This document shows positions 8,528 through 16,629 of a DNA stretch of 64,000 nt, one piece after another. The notes below the pieces were generated by a model. That model was not told where the DNA came from and made no database searches. It saw nothing but the letters and a program-made list of their open reading frames with translations. Both the position numbers and the translations under genes were made by a program. Numbering within the stretch: position 1 is the stretch's first letter; every line of letters begins with the position of its first letter. Source of the DNA: VAZQ01 sp963821505 (GTDB lineage Bacteria > Pseudomonadota > Alphaproteobacteria > Rhizobiales > Xanthobacteraceae); the NCBI GenBank assembly GCA_963821505.1, contig CAWGEH010000029.1:1-64000 (forward strand), in the 5' to 3' direction.

Positions 8528-9033
8528 CCCGTGCCATCCCCGCCGCAGAGACACGGGTCGAGGCGATGACCAGCGCGCACGCCGCCGCCGTGCTCGCGAT
8601 CTACCGGGCCGGGATCGAGGAGGGCGACGCAACGTTCGAGACCCGCGCGCCGGACTGGGCGGCCTTCACCGCGGCCCGGCTGCCCGCCCACCGGTACGTC
8701 GCCATCACGGAAGGCCGGGTCGCGGGGTGGGTGGCCGCCTCGGCGGTCTCGGGCCGCTGCGTCTACGCCGGGGTCGTCGAGCACTCCGTCTACGTCCACC
8801 CCGCCGCCCGCGGCCGCGGCACCGGCCGCCGGCTCCTTGAGACCCTGATCGCCTCGACCGAGGCGGCCGGGATCTGGACCATCCAGTCCGGTATCCTCCC
8901 GGAGAACACCGCCAGCCTGGCCCTGCACCAGTCCGCCGGGTTCCGCATCGTGGGAACGAGGGAACGCATCGGCCAGCATCACGGCCGCTGGCGCGACGTC
9001 ATCCTGATCGAGCGCCGCAGTCTTGCCGTGTAA
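8524..9033 (+). CDS. arsN1: ArsN1-type GNAT N-acetyltransferase
   Basis: GNAT-fold acetyltransferase of 169 residues close to phosphinothricin acetyltransferases. ArsN1 members acetylate the amino group of arsinothricin, an arsenic-containing antibiotic. Visible: HAAAVLAIYRAGIEEGDATF, the acetyl-CoA loop VHPAARGRGTGRRLLETL, and the C-terminal NTASLALHQSAGFRIVGTRE and HHGRWRDVILIERR typical of PAT/ArsN proteins. It overlaps arsM by 4 bp (ATGA), so it is co-translated with the methyltransferase. Without the ars context it would be called a phosphinothricin acetyltransferase; the context favours arsinothricin (inference). Confidence 0.82.
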   Translation: MTRAIPAAETRVEAMTSAHAAAVLAIYRAGIEEGDATFETRAPDWAAFTAARLPAHRYVAITEGRVAGWVAASAVSGRCVYAGVVEHSVYVHPAARGRGTGRRLLETLIASTEAAGIWTIQSGILPENTASLALHQSAGFRIVGTRERIGQHHGRWRDVILIERRSLAV

Positions 9034-9038
9034 CCCGC

Positions 9039-9188
9039 TCCCGGGCAGGACTGGCCGCCGCCGCCCACCTGGCAGCTGGGTCCGCGGGCATCGATGCCGC
9101 GGTCGGCAACTATCCCGCCCTGTTCATCGTCTTTGCCGCCGCGGCGGCCACAGGCGCCGCGCTTGCCGCTACCGTGCCGTCCCGCCAG
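9039..9188 (+). pseudogene. fragment of a multi-spanning membrane transporter (MFS-like C terminus)
   Basis: An open stretch without a start codon reads AGLAAAAHLAAGSAGIDAAV, then NYPALFIVFAAAAATGAALA, then ATVPSR. It looks like the last transmembrane segment and end of a major-facilitator-type permease. It runs straight into MurJ sequence in the same frame, with no stop. I take it as the last actinobacterial DNA before a join. The family assignment is weak because only about 50 residues are present. Confidence 0.4.
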
Positions 9189-9195
9189 GTGGCGC
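9175..9195. other. probable chimeric join between blocks A and B
   Basis: Upstream reads as a permease tail (AALAATVPSR). Downstream reads as the interior of MurJ (FYALHNTRTPVVIGV). Neither gene is complete and no mobile-element end is visible. Gene content changes from mycothiol/actinobacterial to a different phylum here. Confidence 0.6.
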
Positions 9196-9629
9196 GTGCT
9201 TTCTATGCGCTCCACAACACACGGACCCCGGTCGTTATCGGGGTCAGCACGATGGCTTTGAATGTGGTCCTTAGCCTGATCCTCCGGCCCTTCATGGGGC
9301 ACGGCGGATCGGCGCTCGCGAATACGATCGCTGTGCTGCTCGAAATGACGCTGATGATGGTGATGCTCTCGAAGGGGATCGGCGGGCTGGACTGGGCTGG
9401 GATATGGGCCACGGTTCTCAAGACGGGGATCGCGCCGCTTGCCATGGGCGCCGCACTGGTCTGGATGGCGGACAAGTTCGCCGGTGGATCGAAATACCTG
9501 GTGGGGATCGGAGGGTTGATTATTGGCGGCCTGATCTTCCTGCTCGTCGCAATTCTTCTGCGGACACCCGAGCTTGCGACCCTGTCGCGGCTAGTGCCCA
9601 GCCGGCCACGTAAAGCGCCACAGCCGTAA
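9189..9629 (+). pseudogene. murJ: C-terminal part of lipid II flippase MurJ (5'-truncated)
   Basis: About 147 residues of the C-terminal third of a MurJ/MviN flippase, which moves lipid II across the cytoplasmic membrane. The conserved FYALHNTRTPVVIGV loop is followed by four hydrophobic helices (TMALNVVLSLILR, ALANTIAVLLEMTLMMVML, TGIAPLAMGAALVWM, GIGGLIIGGLIFLLVAILL) and a basic tail. The first ten or so transmembrane segments are missing because the gene is cut at the join near 9190. It converges with the Aag gene, overlapping its 3' end by 39 bp. Confidence 0.7.
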
Positions 9630-10193
9630 CCGCGCTTCTTCGTCTCCCCCCACGCCCACACGCGGGCTCGCCGATATCAGTTCCTCCGCAACCTGCACAC
9701 CTTCCTCGAAGAACAGCGCCTCGCTCTCGATAAAGTCGAGCCCGTTCTCACGTATGGTGATCCCGAGCGCCTGGCAGAGTTTGCCCGGGCCATCCGCCAC
9801 CCCTCGCACGGATCGTGGAGAGACCTCGGCCGGCAAACGGCGGCGAAGTCGCAATTCGGAAAGGTTTTCGTCAGGGATGAGGGCGCGAATCAAAACGGCG
9901 CCGGGAAGACCGTCCGGCTCCGTTACCGCGTTGAGACAATGATGCGTGCCGTAGATGAAGTAGACGTAGGCAAAGCCCGGGGGACCGAACATGATCGAGC
10001 TACGCTGAGTGCGCCTGAAGGCGTGTGACGCCGGGTCGCCGGTCCCGCCGTAGGCTTCTGTTTCGCAGACCAGCCCACTCATGCGTAGGCCGTCGACGCC
10101 GCGCACAAGGCGCTTTCCGAGCAGCTCGCGCGAACCGTGACGCTGTCCCGCGCATAAACCGCGTGACAGCCGCGGGACTTCAGCGCCACCCAT
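9591..10193 (-). CDS. DNA-3-methyladenine glycosylase (Aag/MPG family)
   Basis: Base-excision glycosylase of about 200 residues, MPG fold. Catalytic and family motifs are intact: VCETEAYGGTGDPASHAF (general-base Glu), MFGPPGFAYVYFIYGTHHCL, AVLIRALIP, GPGKLCQALGI. The first 20 residues look out of frame: the adjacent frame there reads VYARDSVTV, the usual family N terminus before ELLGKRLVR, so a pair of small indels is likely. It is transcribed in the same direction as lexA, 22 bp beyond the lexA stop, so it may be co-transcribed and SOS-controlled (inference). Confidence 0.82.
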   Translation of the reverse strand: MGGAEVPRLSRGLCAGQRHGSRELLGKRLVRGVDGLRMSGLVCETEAYGGTGDPASHAFRRTQRSSIMFGPPGFAYVYFIYGTHHCLNAVTEPDGLPGAVLIRALIPDENLSELRLRRRLPAEVSPRSVRGVADGPGKLCQALGITIRENGLDFIESEALFFEEGVQVAEELISASPRVGVGGDEEARLRLWRFTWPAGH

Positions 10194-10214
10194 GATTGCC
10201 GCGCCTGCTGACGA

Positions 10215-10864
10215 TTACTCGGGCAACTGCCGGACGACCGCGATCACTTTCCCCTGGATCTCCAGCTGTTCGGCGCGCACGTAGATGGGGTCGTACTTCG
10301 GATTCGCGGGTTGCAGACGCACACGTTCGCCCTCGGGATAATAGTACTTGAGCGTCGTCTCCTCACGGTCCTGAATCCACACGACGATCATGTCGTGCGG
10401 TTTTGCCGTGTTCTGGTGGCGGATGACAACCCAATCCCCGTCGTTCACCAAAGCGTCGATCATCGAGTCACCTTTGACCCGCAGCGTGTAGACCTCACTC
10501 GGGTCGTGCACCAGATCTGAGGTCAAGGTAAGGGTCTCACCGGCGTAAGGGTTTTCCTGCTGACCAAACGCAGCGATCGGCTGGCCCGCGGAGATGACAC
10601 CCCACTTGGGGACTTCCACTACCCCATCTCCGTTGGATCGTCCCAGTATTCCCGGGCCGTCCTTGAGCCTGAGGCCACGCGAGACTTCGCCACTGCGCTC
10701 GATGTAGCCCTTCTCCTGCAGGCGCTCCAGGTTGTACTTGACCACTGAAGTAGACGGGATACCCACCGCCTTGCCAATCTCACGTATAGTGGCGGGTAGG
10801 CATGCTCTTCCAGATACGATCGAATGAAGGCAAGCATCCGTACCTGGCGGTCGGAAAGATTCAT
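10215..10864 (-). CDS. lexA: SOS repressor LexA (one frameshift)
   Basis: LexA represses DNA-damage genes and self-cleaves on RecA filaments. The N terminus MNLSDRQVRMLAFIRSYLEE starts at ATG 10864. After about residue 25 the frame changes near 10790, and the rest of the winged helix follows (GIPSTSVVKYNLERLQEKGY). The cleavage region is VPKWGVISAGQP, an Ala-Gly bond. The catalytic Ser is in VKGDSMIDALV and the Lys in TTLKYYYPEG. Length matches LexA at about 215 residues once the break is bridged. It is followed by aag on the same strand. A consensus promoter containing its own operator lies just upstream. Confidence 0.88.
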
Positions 10865-10909
10865 TGACTTGCTCCTTGCATCTCCGGCTGCGAAACTTTG
10901 TTCTGACGC

Positions 10910-10938
10910 ATTATAATGAACGCTTGTTCTTTTGTCAA
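10910..10938 (-). promoter_or_regulatory. lexA promoter with SOS box in the spacer
   Basis: On the minus strand, TTGACA (plus 10938-10933) and TATAAT (plus 10915-10910) are separated by exactly 17 bp, a full sigma-70 consensus. The perfect palindrome GAACGCTTGTTC (10918-10929) sits inside the spacer. GAAC-N4-GTTC is the Gram-positive-type LexA box. LexA bound here would block polymerase directly, giving autoregulation. Confidence 0.85.
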
Positions 10939-10985
10939 GAGGTTCTTTGAATGTTATGCTTGCCACGTCGTGAGGAGCGGTGCCA

Positions 10986-11929
10986 GTGAACGATATCGTC
11001 GCTTTTGCAGACGCGGTCATTGCCAACATTGAGAAGGTTATCCTGGGCCAGCGAGAAGCGATCGAGCTGATGCTGGCCGCACTGCTGTGCGAGGGGCATG
11101 TACTCATCGAGGACGTGCCAGGCGTTGGTAAAACGATGCTGGCGAGAGCAGTATCTTCATCGTTAGGTGTCACGTTCCGGCGACTCCAATGCACCCCAGA
11201 CCTGCTGCCGAATGACGTCACCGGGGTCTCGGTCTATAACCAGGTCAACGCCAAGTTCGAGTTCATCCCAGGGCCGGCTTTTTCCAACATCCTGCTTGCA
11301 GACGAGATCAACCGCGCCACCCCCCGCACTCAGTCGGCGCTCCTCGAATGCATGGGTGAGCGGCAGGTGACGGTCGACGGCGTCACCAGGTCATTGCCTC
11401 GCCCGTTCATCGTGCTCACGACTCAGAACCCGATCGAATACGAGGGCACTTTCCCTCTGCCTGAGGCTCAACTCGACCGCTTCCTGATCAAGATGCGCCT
11501 CGGTTACCTGCCGCCGGAGGCTGAAGGCCAGATGCTGCTCAACCTTCAGCGGCAGCACCCTATCACGACGCTGGAGGCTGTATTCGACGGCGCACGCCTG
11601 CCCGAGCTTGCACAGCGTGTGTGGGAGGTGCACGTGGACGAGACCGTGCGCGATTACATCATCCGGCTGGTCCAGGCGACGCGGAGGCAACCCGACTTAC
11701 TCCTGGGGGCCAGCCCGCGGGGCTCGCCGCGCTCTACAAGACGAGCCAGGCCTGGGCGGCTCTACATGGACGTGACTACGTACTGCCCGACGATGTCAAG
11801 CGGCTTGCGCCACTTACGCTGGCTCATCGTTGCCTCGTCCACCCAGAAAGCGCGCTTCGAGGCCGCACCGCCGTTGCCATCGTCGACGAGTTGCTGGCAC
11901 AGATTCAGCTCGAGTTGGGAAAGCCCTGA
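10986..11929 (+). CDS. MoxR-family AAA+ ATPase (one frameshift)
   Basis: MoxR chaperone-type ATPase of about 314 residues. Walker A is DVPGVGKTMLARA, Walker B LLADEINRATPRTQSALLE, followed by sensor region LTTQNPIEYEGTFPLPEAQL. After QPDLLLGASPRG the frame changes near 11720; the other frame continues LYKTSQAWAALHGRDYVLPD and ends ALRGRTAVAIVDELLAQI. GTG 10986 is preferred to GTG 10980 because GAGGAG at 10972-10977 lies 8 bp before it. MoxR with a DUF58 protein forms a widespread module for folding or activating surface or metal-binding proteins; its client here is unknown. Confidence 0.85.
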
Positions 11930-11930
11930 T

Positions 11931-12670
11931 ATGCTCTACCTCGTGGCCACCCCGATCGGCAACCTGGGCGATATCACAGTGCGAGCGGTCGAAATCCTGA
12001 AGAGCGTCGACATGATCGCTTCCGAGGACACCCGTAAGACGGGAATCCGCTGAGGCACTACGGCATTTCCAAGCCGCAGATGACCTTCCAAGAGCACAAT
12101 GAGGACCGCGCCGGCGAGCGGATCATGGCGCTGCTGGCAGATGGAAAGTCGGTTGCGATCGTCAGCGAGGCCGGGACGCCGGGCATCTCGGACCCGGGCT
12201 ACACGATCGTGCAACGCGCCATCGCCGCGGGCGAGGCGGTCACAATGGCGCCGGGGCCCGCCGCAGCAATCATGGCCGTCGTGCTCTCGGGGCTCGCGCT
12301 ACACAGTTTCACGTACGCGGGTTCCCTCCCCATAAGGGGGGACCTCGCCGGCGTTTCCTCACCGTGGATGCTGCCTCTCCTCACACGCTCGTGTTCTACG
12401 AAAGCCCTCACCGCGTCGAAGCCTTTCTCGAGGATGCGCTCGCGGTCTACGGGGACCGGCGAGCGGCTTTGGGGCACGAACTGACGAAGCTGTACGAATC
12501 AGTGCGAGCGCGGGATGCTTTCTGAGCTTCTCGACCGCGTACGGCATGCGAAGCCAAAGGGTGAGTACGTGGTTGTGATTGCCGGCGCTGATCTGGCTGC
12601 CGCCGGCTCGCGAACCGCGCACCCGAGCGAACTTGACACTCCCGAGGAGGCCGCCCCCGAAGGCGATTAG
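11931..12670 (+). CDS. rsmI: 16S rRNA 2'-O-ribose C1402 methyltransferase (frameshifted)
   Basis: RsmI methylates the ribose of C1402 in 16S rRNA with SAM. The N terminus MLYLVATPIGNLGDITVRA begins one base after the moxR stop. A break near 12050 is followed by MTFQEHNEDRAGERIMALL and the tetrapyrrole-methylase core VAIVSEAGTPGISDPGY and MAPGPAAAI. Another break near 12350 leads to TLVFYESPHRVEAFLEDAL and a C-terminal KPKGEYVVVIAG, ending at TAG 12668-12670. All conserved blocks are present, so the breaks look like indel errors. Its place inside a moxR-DUF58 operon is unusual. Confidence 0.8.
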
Positions 12671-12671
12671 C

Positions 12672-13904
12672 ATGGTCCAGTTGCCCATCGTCCTCCTGCT
12701 GCTCCTCGCGATCGCCATCCTCCTCCGAATGGATATCGTCTTCTACCTGGTGTACGTGCTGACCGGCGCGTACGTGCTGGCCCGGTGGTGGGCCCAGCGG
12801 AGCGTGAACCAACTTCTAGTATCCCGCCGCTTCACCGACCACATCTTCACCGGAGAAACTTCCACAGTAGAGATCACCATCACGAACCGTGGACTGCTCC
12901 CAGCGCCCTGGGTGCGTTATGACGAGTCCCCGCCCCCCACAGCTCGCGGGCACGGCCGGTTGATGCACGCGCTTGCATTGGGTCCCAAGGAGCAAGTTCA
13001 GTTGCGGTATGAGCTTGTGGGGCGCCAGCGCGGCGTCTATGCCGTTGGGCCGGGCAGGGTGTCCTCCGGAGACTTGTTCGGCTTCGCCGACGTGCAGGGG
13101 GCCGGTGGAAGAGCGGCGGCGCCTGGTCGTCTACCCGCGCGTCATGCCGTTGTCGGCCACGCCGCTGACGTCACGGCCCGCACGGCACCGTTGCGAGCCG
13201 GCATCCGATTTTTGCCGATCCGTCCCGTGTGATCGGCGTCCGACCGTATCAGCCGGGCGATCCGGTGCGGACCATCGATTGGAAGACCAGCGCACGTTCA
13301 GGACAACTGGAGGTGAAGAAGACCGAGCCGGCCGTGTCGCTGACAAGCACCATCTGTCTCGATTTCCGCGCAGAGGCATACTCCCGCCACCTCCGTTATA
13401 GCGCGCCCGAGTGGGCCATCGTCGTCGCGGCCTCGCTTGCCAACTACCTGATAGAGCAACGGCAGGACGTGGGGCTGGCCAGCAATGGACAGGATGCGCT
13501 GACGGATGCTACATGCTGGACGATCGCGCCGCGCGGCGCGGCCGCCGCGCACCTCATGAAACTGCTGGAGTGGCTGGCGCGGGTGCAATTGGCCGAAACG
13601 CGTTCCACTCGTCGACTGGCTGCCCCAGGCGACCGTAGACCTGACGTGGGGCACGACGGTTGTCGTCGTCACGCCCTCGGCCGATGAGAGCACGAGCGCC
13701 TCTCTACACCGGCTAAGGCGAGCAGGCCTTAACCCGGTACTGGTTGCTGTAGAGCCGCACGCCCAGTTCGGTGTCGTGTCCGAGCGATGCCGGCGTTTGG
13801 GCATTGCCGCGGACGAACTAGCGGATGAGGCGGACTTGAAGCCGATGGCAAGCGCGGACGCCCGGAGCCATCGTGGGAGGCGCCCGCTGATGGGCTGGCT
13901 TTGA
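12672..13904 (+). CDS. DUF58 domain-containing membrane protein (frameshifted)
   Basis: Partner of MoxR in the MoxR/DUF58 module. The first part, from ATG 12672, has two hydrophobic segments (IVLLLLLAIAILL and IVFYLVYVLTGAYVLA) and a beta-rich extracellular-type region. After a frame break near 13110 the DUF58 signature appears: GVRPYQPGDPVRTIDWKTSA, in the frame starting at about 13212. A further break near 13600 is followed by VVVVTPSADES and a vWA-like end. The ATG follows the rsmI stop by 1 bp and the stop overlaps the next gene. The expected length is about 410 residues. Confidence 0.78.
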
Positions 13905-15546
13905 CGAAGCGTCACGCATTTTCCGAATACGCAGACGAGGCCTGGCAGACGAGCCTGTTTCGCCTGGTCCTGATCGCGCCGTTAGCGGGGAGTGTCGCGG
14001 TAGGGCCCGCGATCGCTTCGGTGAGGGACTCGGTGGTCGCTGGAGCCCCTACCTCATCCCTGGCGCAATCGTTTTCGCAGCGGTGGCAGTGGCGACGACA
14101 ACCCGGCTGGGGCGTCCTAATTGGCGTGATCGCCGAGGGTGGGCGTTTCGTCTGGGTGAAATCTTGCTGTTGCTGCTGGCCGCGCGAGCCGTGGCGTGGG
14201 CCTTTGCCGAAGGTGCTCCCGGGCTCGCCCAGATCGGCAGTGGTTGCTCCATCAGAATTCTTCTTCACCGATGAGTACCTGTTTGCGGCCTTCATCTGGC
14301 TTATGGTCTGGGCCTTCGCGATTGTCGTGACATCCGATTTCCTCTGAACTCGCCATCCGGCCGGACGAGATGGCGGCGCGCCTAGAGCCACCGATGGGGC
14401 GACAGCCGCAGCCAGTGGCGGGCCGCCAACCCGTCGGGACGCACCGAGTCGCTTGAGCGCTTCGGCCTGCGCTGGATTTGGGTTGGCGTTCTTCTCGTGA
14501 TTTGTGCAGGCATCACGCGGATTGACGTCGGAGTGAACGCGGCGGGTTTGCTGCGCACGGGGTTGCGCGGGTTGGGTTTGCGTCCGGAAGTCGTGGCTTG
14601 CCTCGTCGTATACTTCCTCGTGGGCCTGCTGTTATTGAGCCAAGGCAGGCTTGCTGTCCTGCGCGGGGCGCTGGTTCAACCAGGAAGTGGAGATCCGCGG
14701 CTCCCTCATCCGACGTTGGCATGTGAACAGCCTGGTCTTCATCGTGCTGATCGCGCTCGTTGCGCTCGCTACTGCCGCTCGGCTCAACCAGTTGGCTCAC
14801 TGCCGCCCTGGAGTGGGTCATCGCCCTCATGACCCGCTTGATGCTGTCGGTGGCGCTCCTGGTGGGCATCCTTATTTCCCTGGTGGCTGGGCTATTTGCT
14901 GCCCTCTTCGGTTCATCGATGCGGGGGCTGCCAGAAGAGCCACTTTCGCGTCCCCGCCCGATGTCCCCTCACAGGCGGAGATGATCGCGGATCTTCCACC
15001 CTGGCTTGGAAGCGCACTGCTATGGATCGTCGTCGTACTCGTGGCCGGTTTCCTGCTGGTCAATTTCCTGCGCACAACGGGAATCGTCCAGAGGAGTGCG
15101 CTGGCGAAGCAACTGCTGCAGTGGAGCTTGTGGTGGCGAGCGCGAACGAGCACGAGTCAATGCCGTGGTCGCGGCTCAGATGAAGAACGTGCGGCGACGG
15201 TTGAGGCGGGTTCGCGTGCGTGTGGGCCGGCCACCGGAGTTGGGAGTGCGAGGCGAAGGACCGTTGCTGCCGCGGGACCAGGTTCGGCGCTACTACCTGC
15301 GGGCGGTCAAGGAAGCGGAAGAAGAGGGCGTAGTGCGGCCAGCCCACGAGACTCCGCTCGAATTCGCCGAGGACTTGCGTACGGCATGGCCGGAGACCGA
15401 GAGGTGACGTCCGGGATCTGACCGAGGCCTTTGTCGACGCCCGCTATTCGGAGCACGAAATTGGTGAACGGGAAGCGAGTGGCGCCGAGAGCGCGTGGCG
15501 ACGCCTGGTGCGTGGACTGCGAGGCGGACCGAGGCAGCCGAGGTAG
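13901..15546 (+). CDS. multi-pass membrane protein with C-terminal DUF4129 domain (heavily frameshifted)
   Basis: Best read as one broken gene. Hydrophobic stretches appear in several frames: LFRLVLIAPLAGSVAVG, FRLGEILLLLLAARAVAWAF, EYLFAAFIWLMVWAFAIVV, then ALLWIVVVLVAGFLLVNFL near 15010. The last 110 residues in one frame fit DUF4129: KNVRRRLRRVRVRVGRP, VRRYYLRAVKEAEEEGVVRP, ETPLEFAEDLRTAWPE and a basic end. DUF4129 membrane proteins accompany MoxR/DUF58, often with a transglutaminase gene. At least five frame breaks are needed, so the N-terminal topology is uncertain. The putative start TTG 13901 overlaps the DUF58 stop. Confidence 0.6.
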
Positions 15547-15594
15547 CACGATGGCTGCCGGGCGCAACGATCCGAGGAAGAATCCGTACTGTTT

Positions 15595-15624
15595 TTGACA
15601 GAGATCGGGGCCTTCGACTATACT
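15595..15624 (+). promoter_or_regulatory. sigma-70 promoter for rpsU
   Basis: TTGACA (15595-15600), 18-bp spacer, TATACT (15619-15624). It lies 225 bp before rpsU, implying a long leader of about 215 nt, with no ORF of note in it. Confidence 0.6.
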
Positions 15625-15848
15625 GCGTCCGGCCCAAAATCCTACACGTGTCCCTGACAGGAGCGCGGATGGCCTGAGCAAAGGAAGCGTAACACGTGCG
15701 ACGCGTTCAGTACGAAGATGGCAAGAGCCAGTAGACTAAAGCGTCGTTGTCGGTTCTGTACGGCAGGCGAGGGGCCTCACCGAAAGGTGAGGTTCCGTTG
15801 TTAAGGTGACCGGTGTTGGACGTGTTGGCGGGGAAGGAGGTGAGGTGC

Positions 15849-16061
15849 ATGGCAACCGTGTCTCTGCGAGCCGGGGAGTCCCAGGAGTCGCTGCTCAAGC
15901 GCTTCCGCAAGGAGGTCATGAAGGAGCGCATCCTGCCGACCGTTCGCAAGAAGCGCTGGTTCACGCCTCCGAGCGAGCTTCGGCGGCTGAAGAAGCAGAA
16001 GGCAATTCGTAAGGCCCGGCAGGCGCAGCGGCGCCGCGAGGGCCGTGAGAGCATGCGCTAG
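15849..16061 (+). CDS. rpsU: small ribosomal subunit protein bS21
   Basis: bS21 binds late to the 30S platform near the anti-Shine-Dalgarno end of 16S rRNA. The 70-residue product has MATVSLRAGESQESLLKRFR at the N terminus, KKRWFTPPSELRRLKKQKA in the middle and a very basic Arg-rich tail. ATG 15849 is chosen over an in-frame ATG 36 bp upstream because AAGGAGGTGAGG lies directly before it and the family begins here. It is followed by infA, with a stem-loop between them. Confidence 0.93.
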   Translation: MATVSLRAGESQESLLKRFRKEVMKERILPTVRKKRWFTPPSELRRLKKQKAIRKARQAQRRREGRESMR

Positions 16062-16126
16062 AACGCTGCCTCCCCACAGGCGGTTTGCGCAGGCTTTAGA
16101 AGGGCTGCCGCTGTCAACGTCATTTG

Positions 16127-16151
16127 GACCGCCGGTGCCTGCCCGGCGGTC
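16127..16151 (+). promoter_or_regulatory. stem-loop in the rpsU-infA gap
   Basis: A perfect 9-bp stem (16127-16135 with 16143-16151) with a 7-nt loop, and no T-run after it. It ends about 22 bp before the infA start, so it may protect or modulate the infA message rather than terminate. Confidence 0.5.
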
Positions 16152-16173
16152 TGATTCCAGAAGGTGAGAAGGC

Positions 16174-16413
16174 ATGGCGAAACAAGAGGAGAAGCTGACC
16201 CTGGATGGCAAGGTTGTGGAGGCGCTGCCCAACACGACCTTCCGGGTGAAGCTCGAAAACGGCCCCGAGGTCCTGGCGTATCTGTCGGGCAAGATGCGGA
16301 AGTACTACATCCGCGTGCTGCTCGGCGACCGGGTGCGCGTCGAGTTGTCGCCATACGATCTGACCAAGGGGCGGATCGTGTACCGCCATCGGAATCCGGG
16401 CGGCCCGGTGTAA
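16174..16413 (+). CDS. infA: translation initiation factor IF-1
   Basis: IF-1 occupies the 30S A site during initiation. It is a single S1/OB-fold domain of 79 residues, slightly longer than the usual 72. Diagnostic stretches: LDGKVVEALPNTTFRVKLEN, GKMRKYYIRVLLGDRVRVEL and LTKGRIVYR. ATG 16174 is preceded by AGAAGGTGAGAAGG. It lies beside rpsU, away from the usual ribosomal-protein operon position next to rpmJ. The reading frame is intact, unlike most genes around it. Confidence 0.95.
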   Translation: MAKQEEKLTLDGKVVEALPNTTFRVKLENGPEVLAYLSGKMRKYYIRVLLGDRVRVELSPYDLTKGRIVYRHRNPGGPV

Positions 16414-16517
16414 GAGGCGTCAGCTCATCCGCAGCGAGCGTGCCAAAGGCACGTACATGATGCAAGATCGGCGCGGTCTGATCACACTCTGCTTATCGAT
16501 TTGAGACACGTCAGGGA

Positions 16518-16593
16518 TTGACAGCCCGTGCTATAATTATGGGCGCAGAAGCGCAAGTCCTCATGGGCGGTGGGTTAGCCACCGCTCGTTTTT
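16518..16593 (+). ncRNA. candidate short transcript: -10 element to intrinsic terminator
   Basis: TATAAT at 16532-16537 is followed within 30 bp by a perfect 7-bp hairpin (GCGGTGG 16567-16573, CCACCGC 16579-16585, 5-nt loop) and a TTTTT run (16589-16593). A transcript from this -10 would be about 45-55 nt. It also contains a GCGC-AGAA-GCGC mini-hairpin. TTGACA at 16518 is only 8 bp upstream, too close to serve as its -35. It could be a small RNA, an attenuator for the methyltransferase, or simply the infA terminator. Confidence 0.4.
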
Positions 16594-16629
16594 CGTTAAA
16601 TTATAGACGGCCGGTGATCACGGAGGCAC

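Noticed and set aside
16518..16537. TTGACA and TATAAT as one promoter
   Set aside because: The spacer is only 8 bp; a -35/-10 pair needs about 17. Only the -10 may be meaningful.
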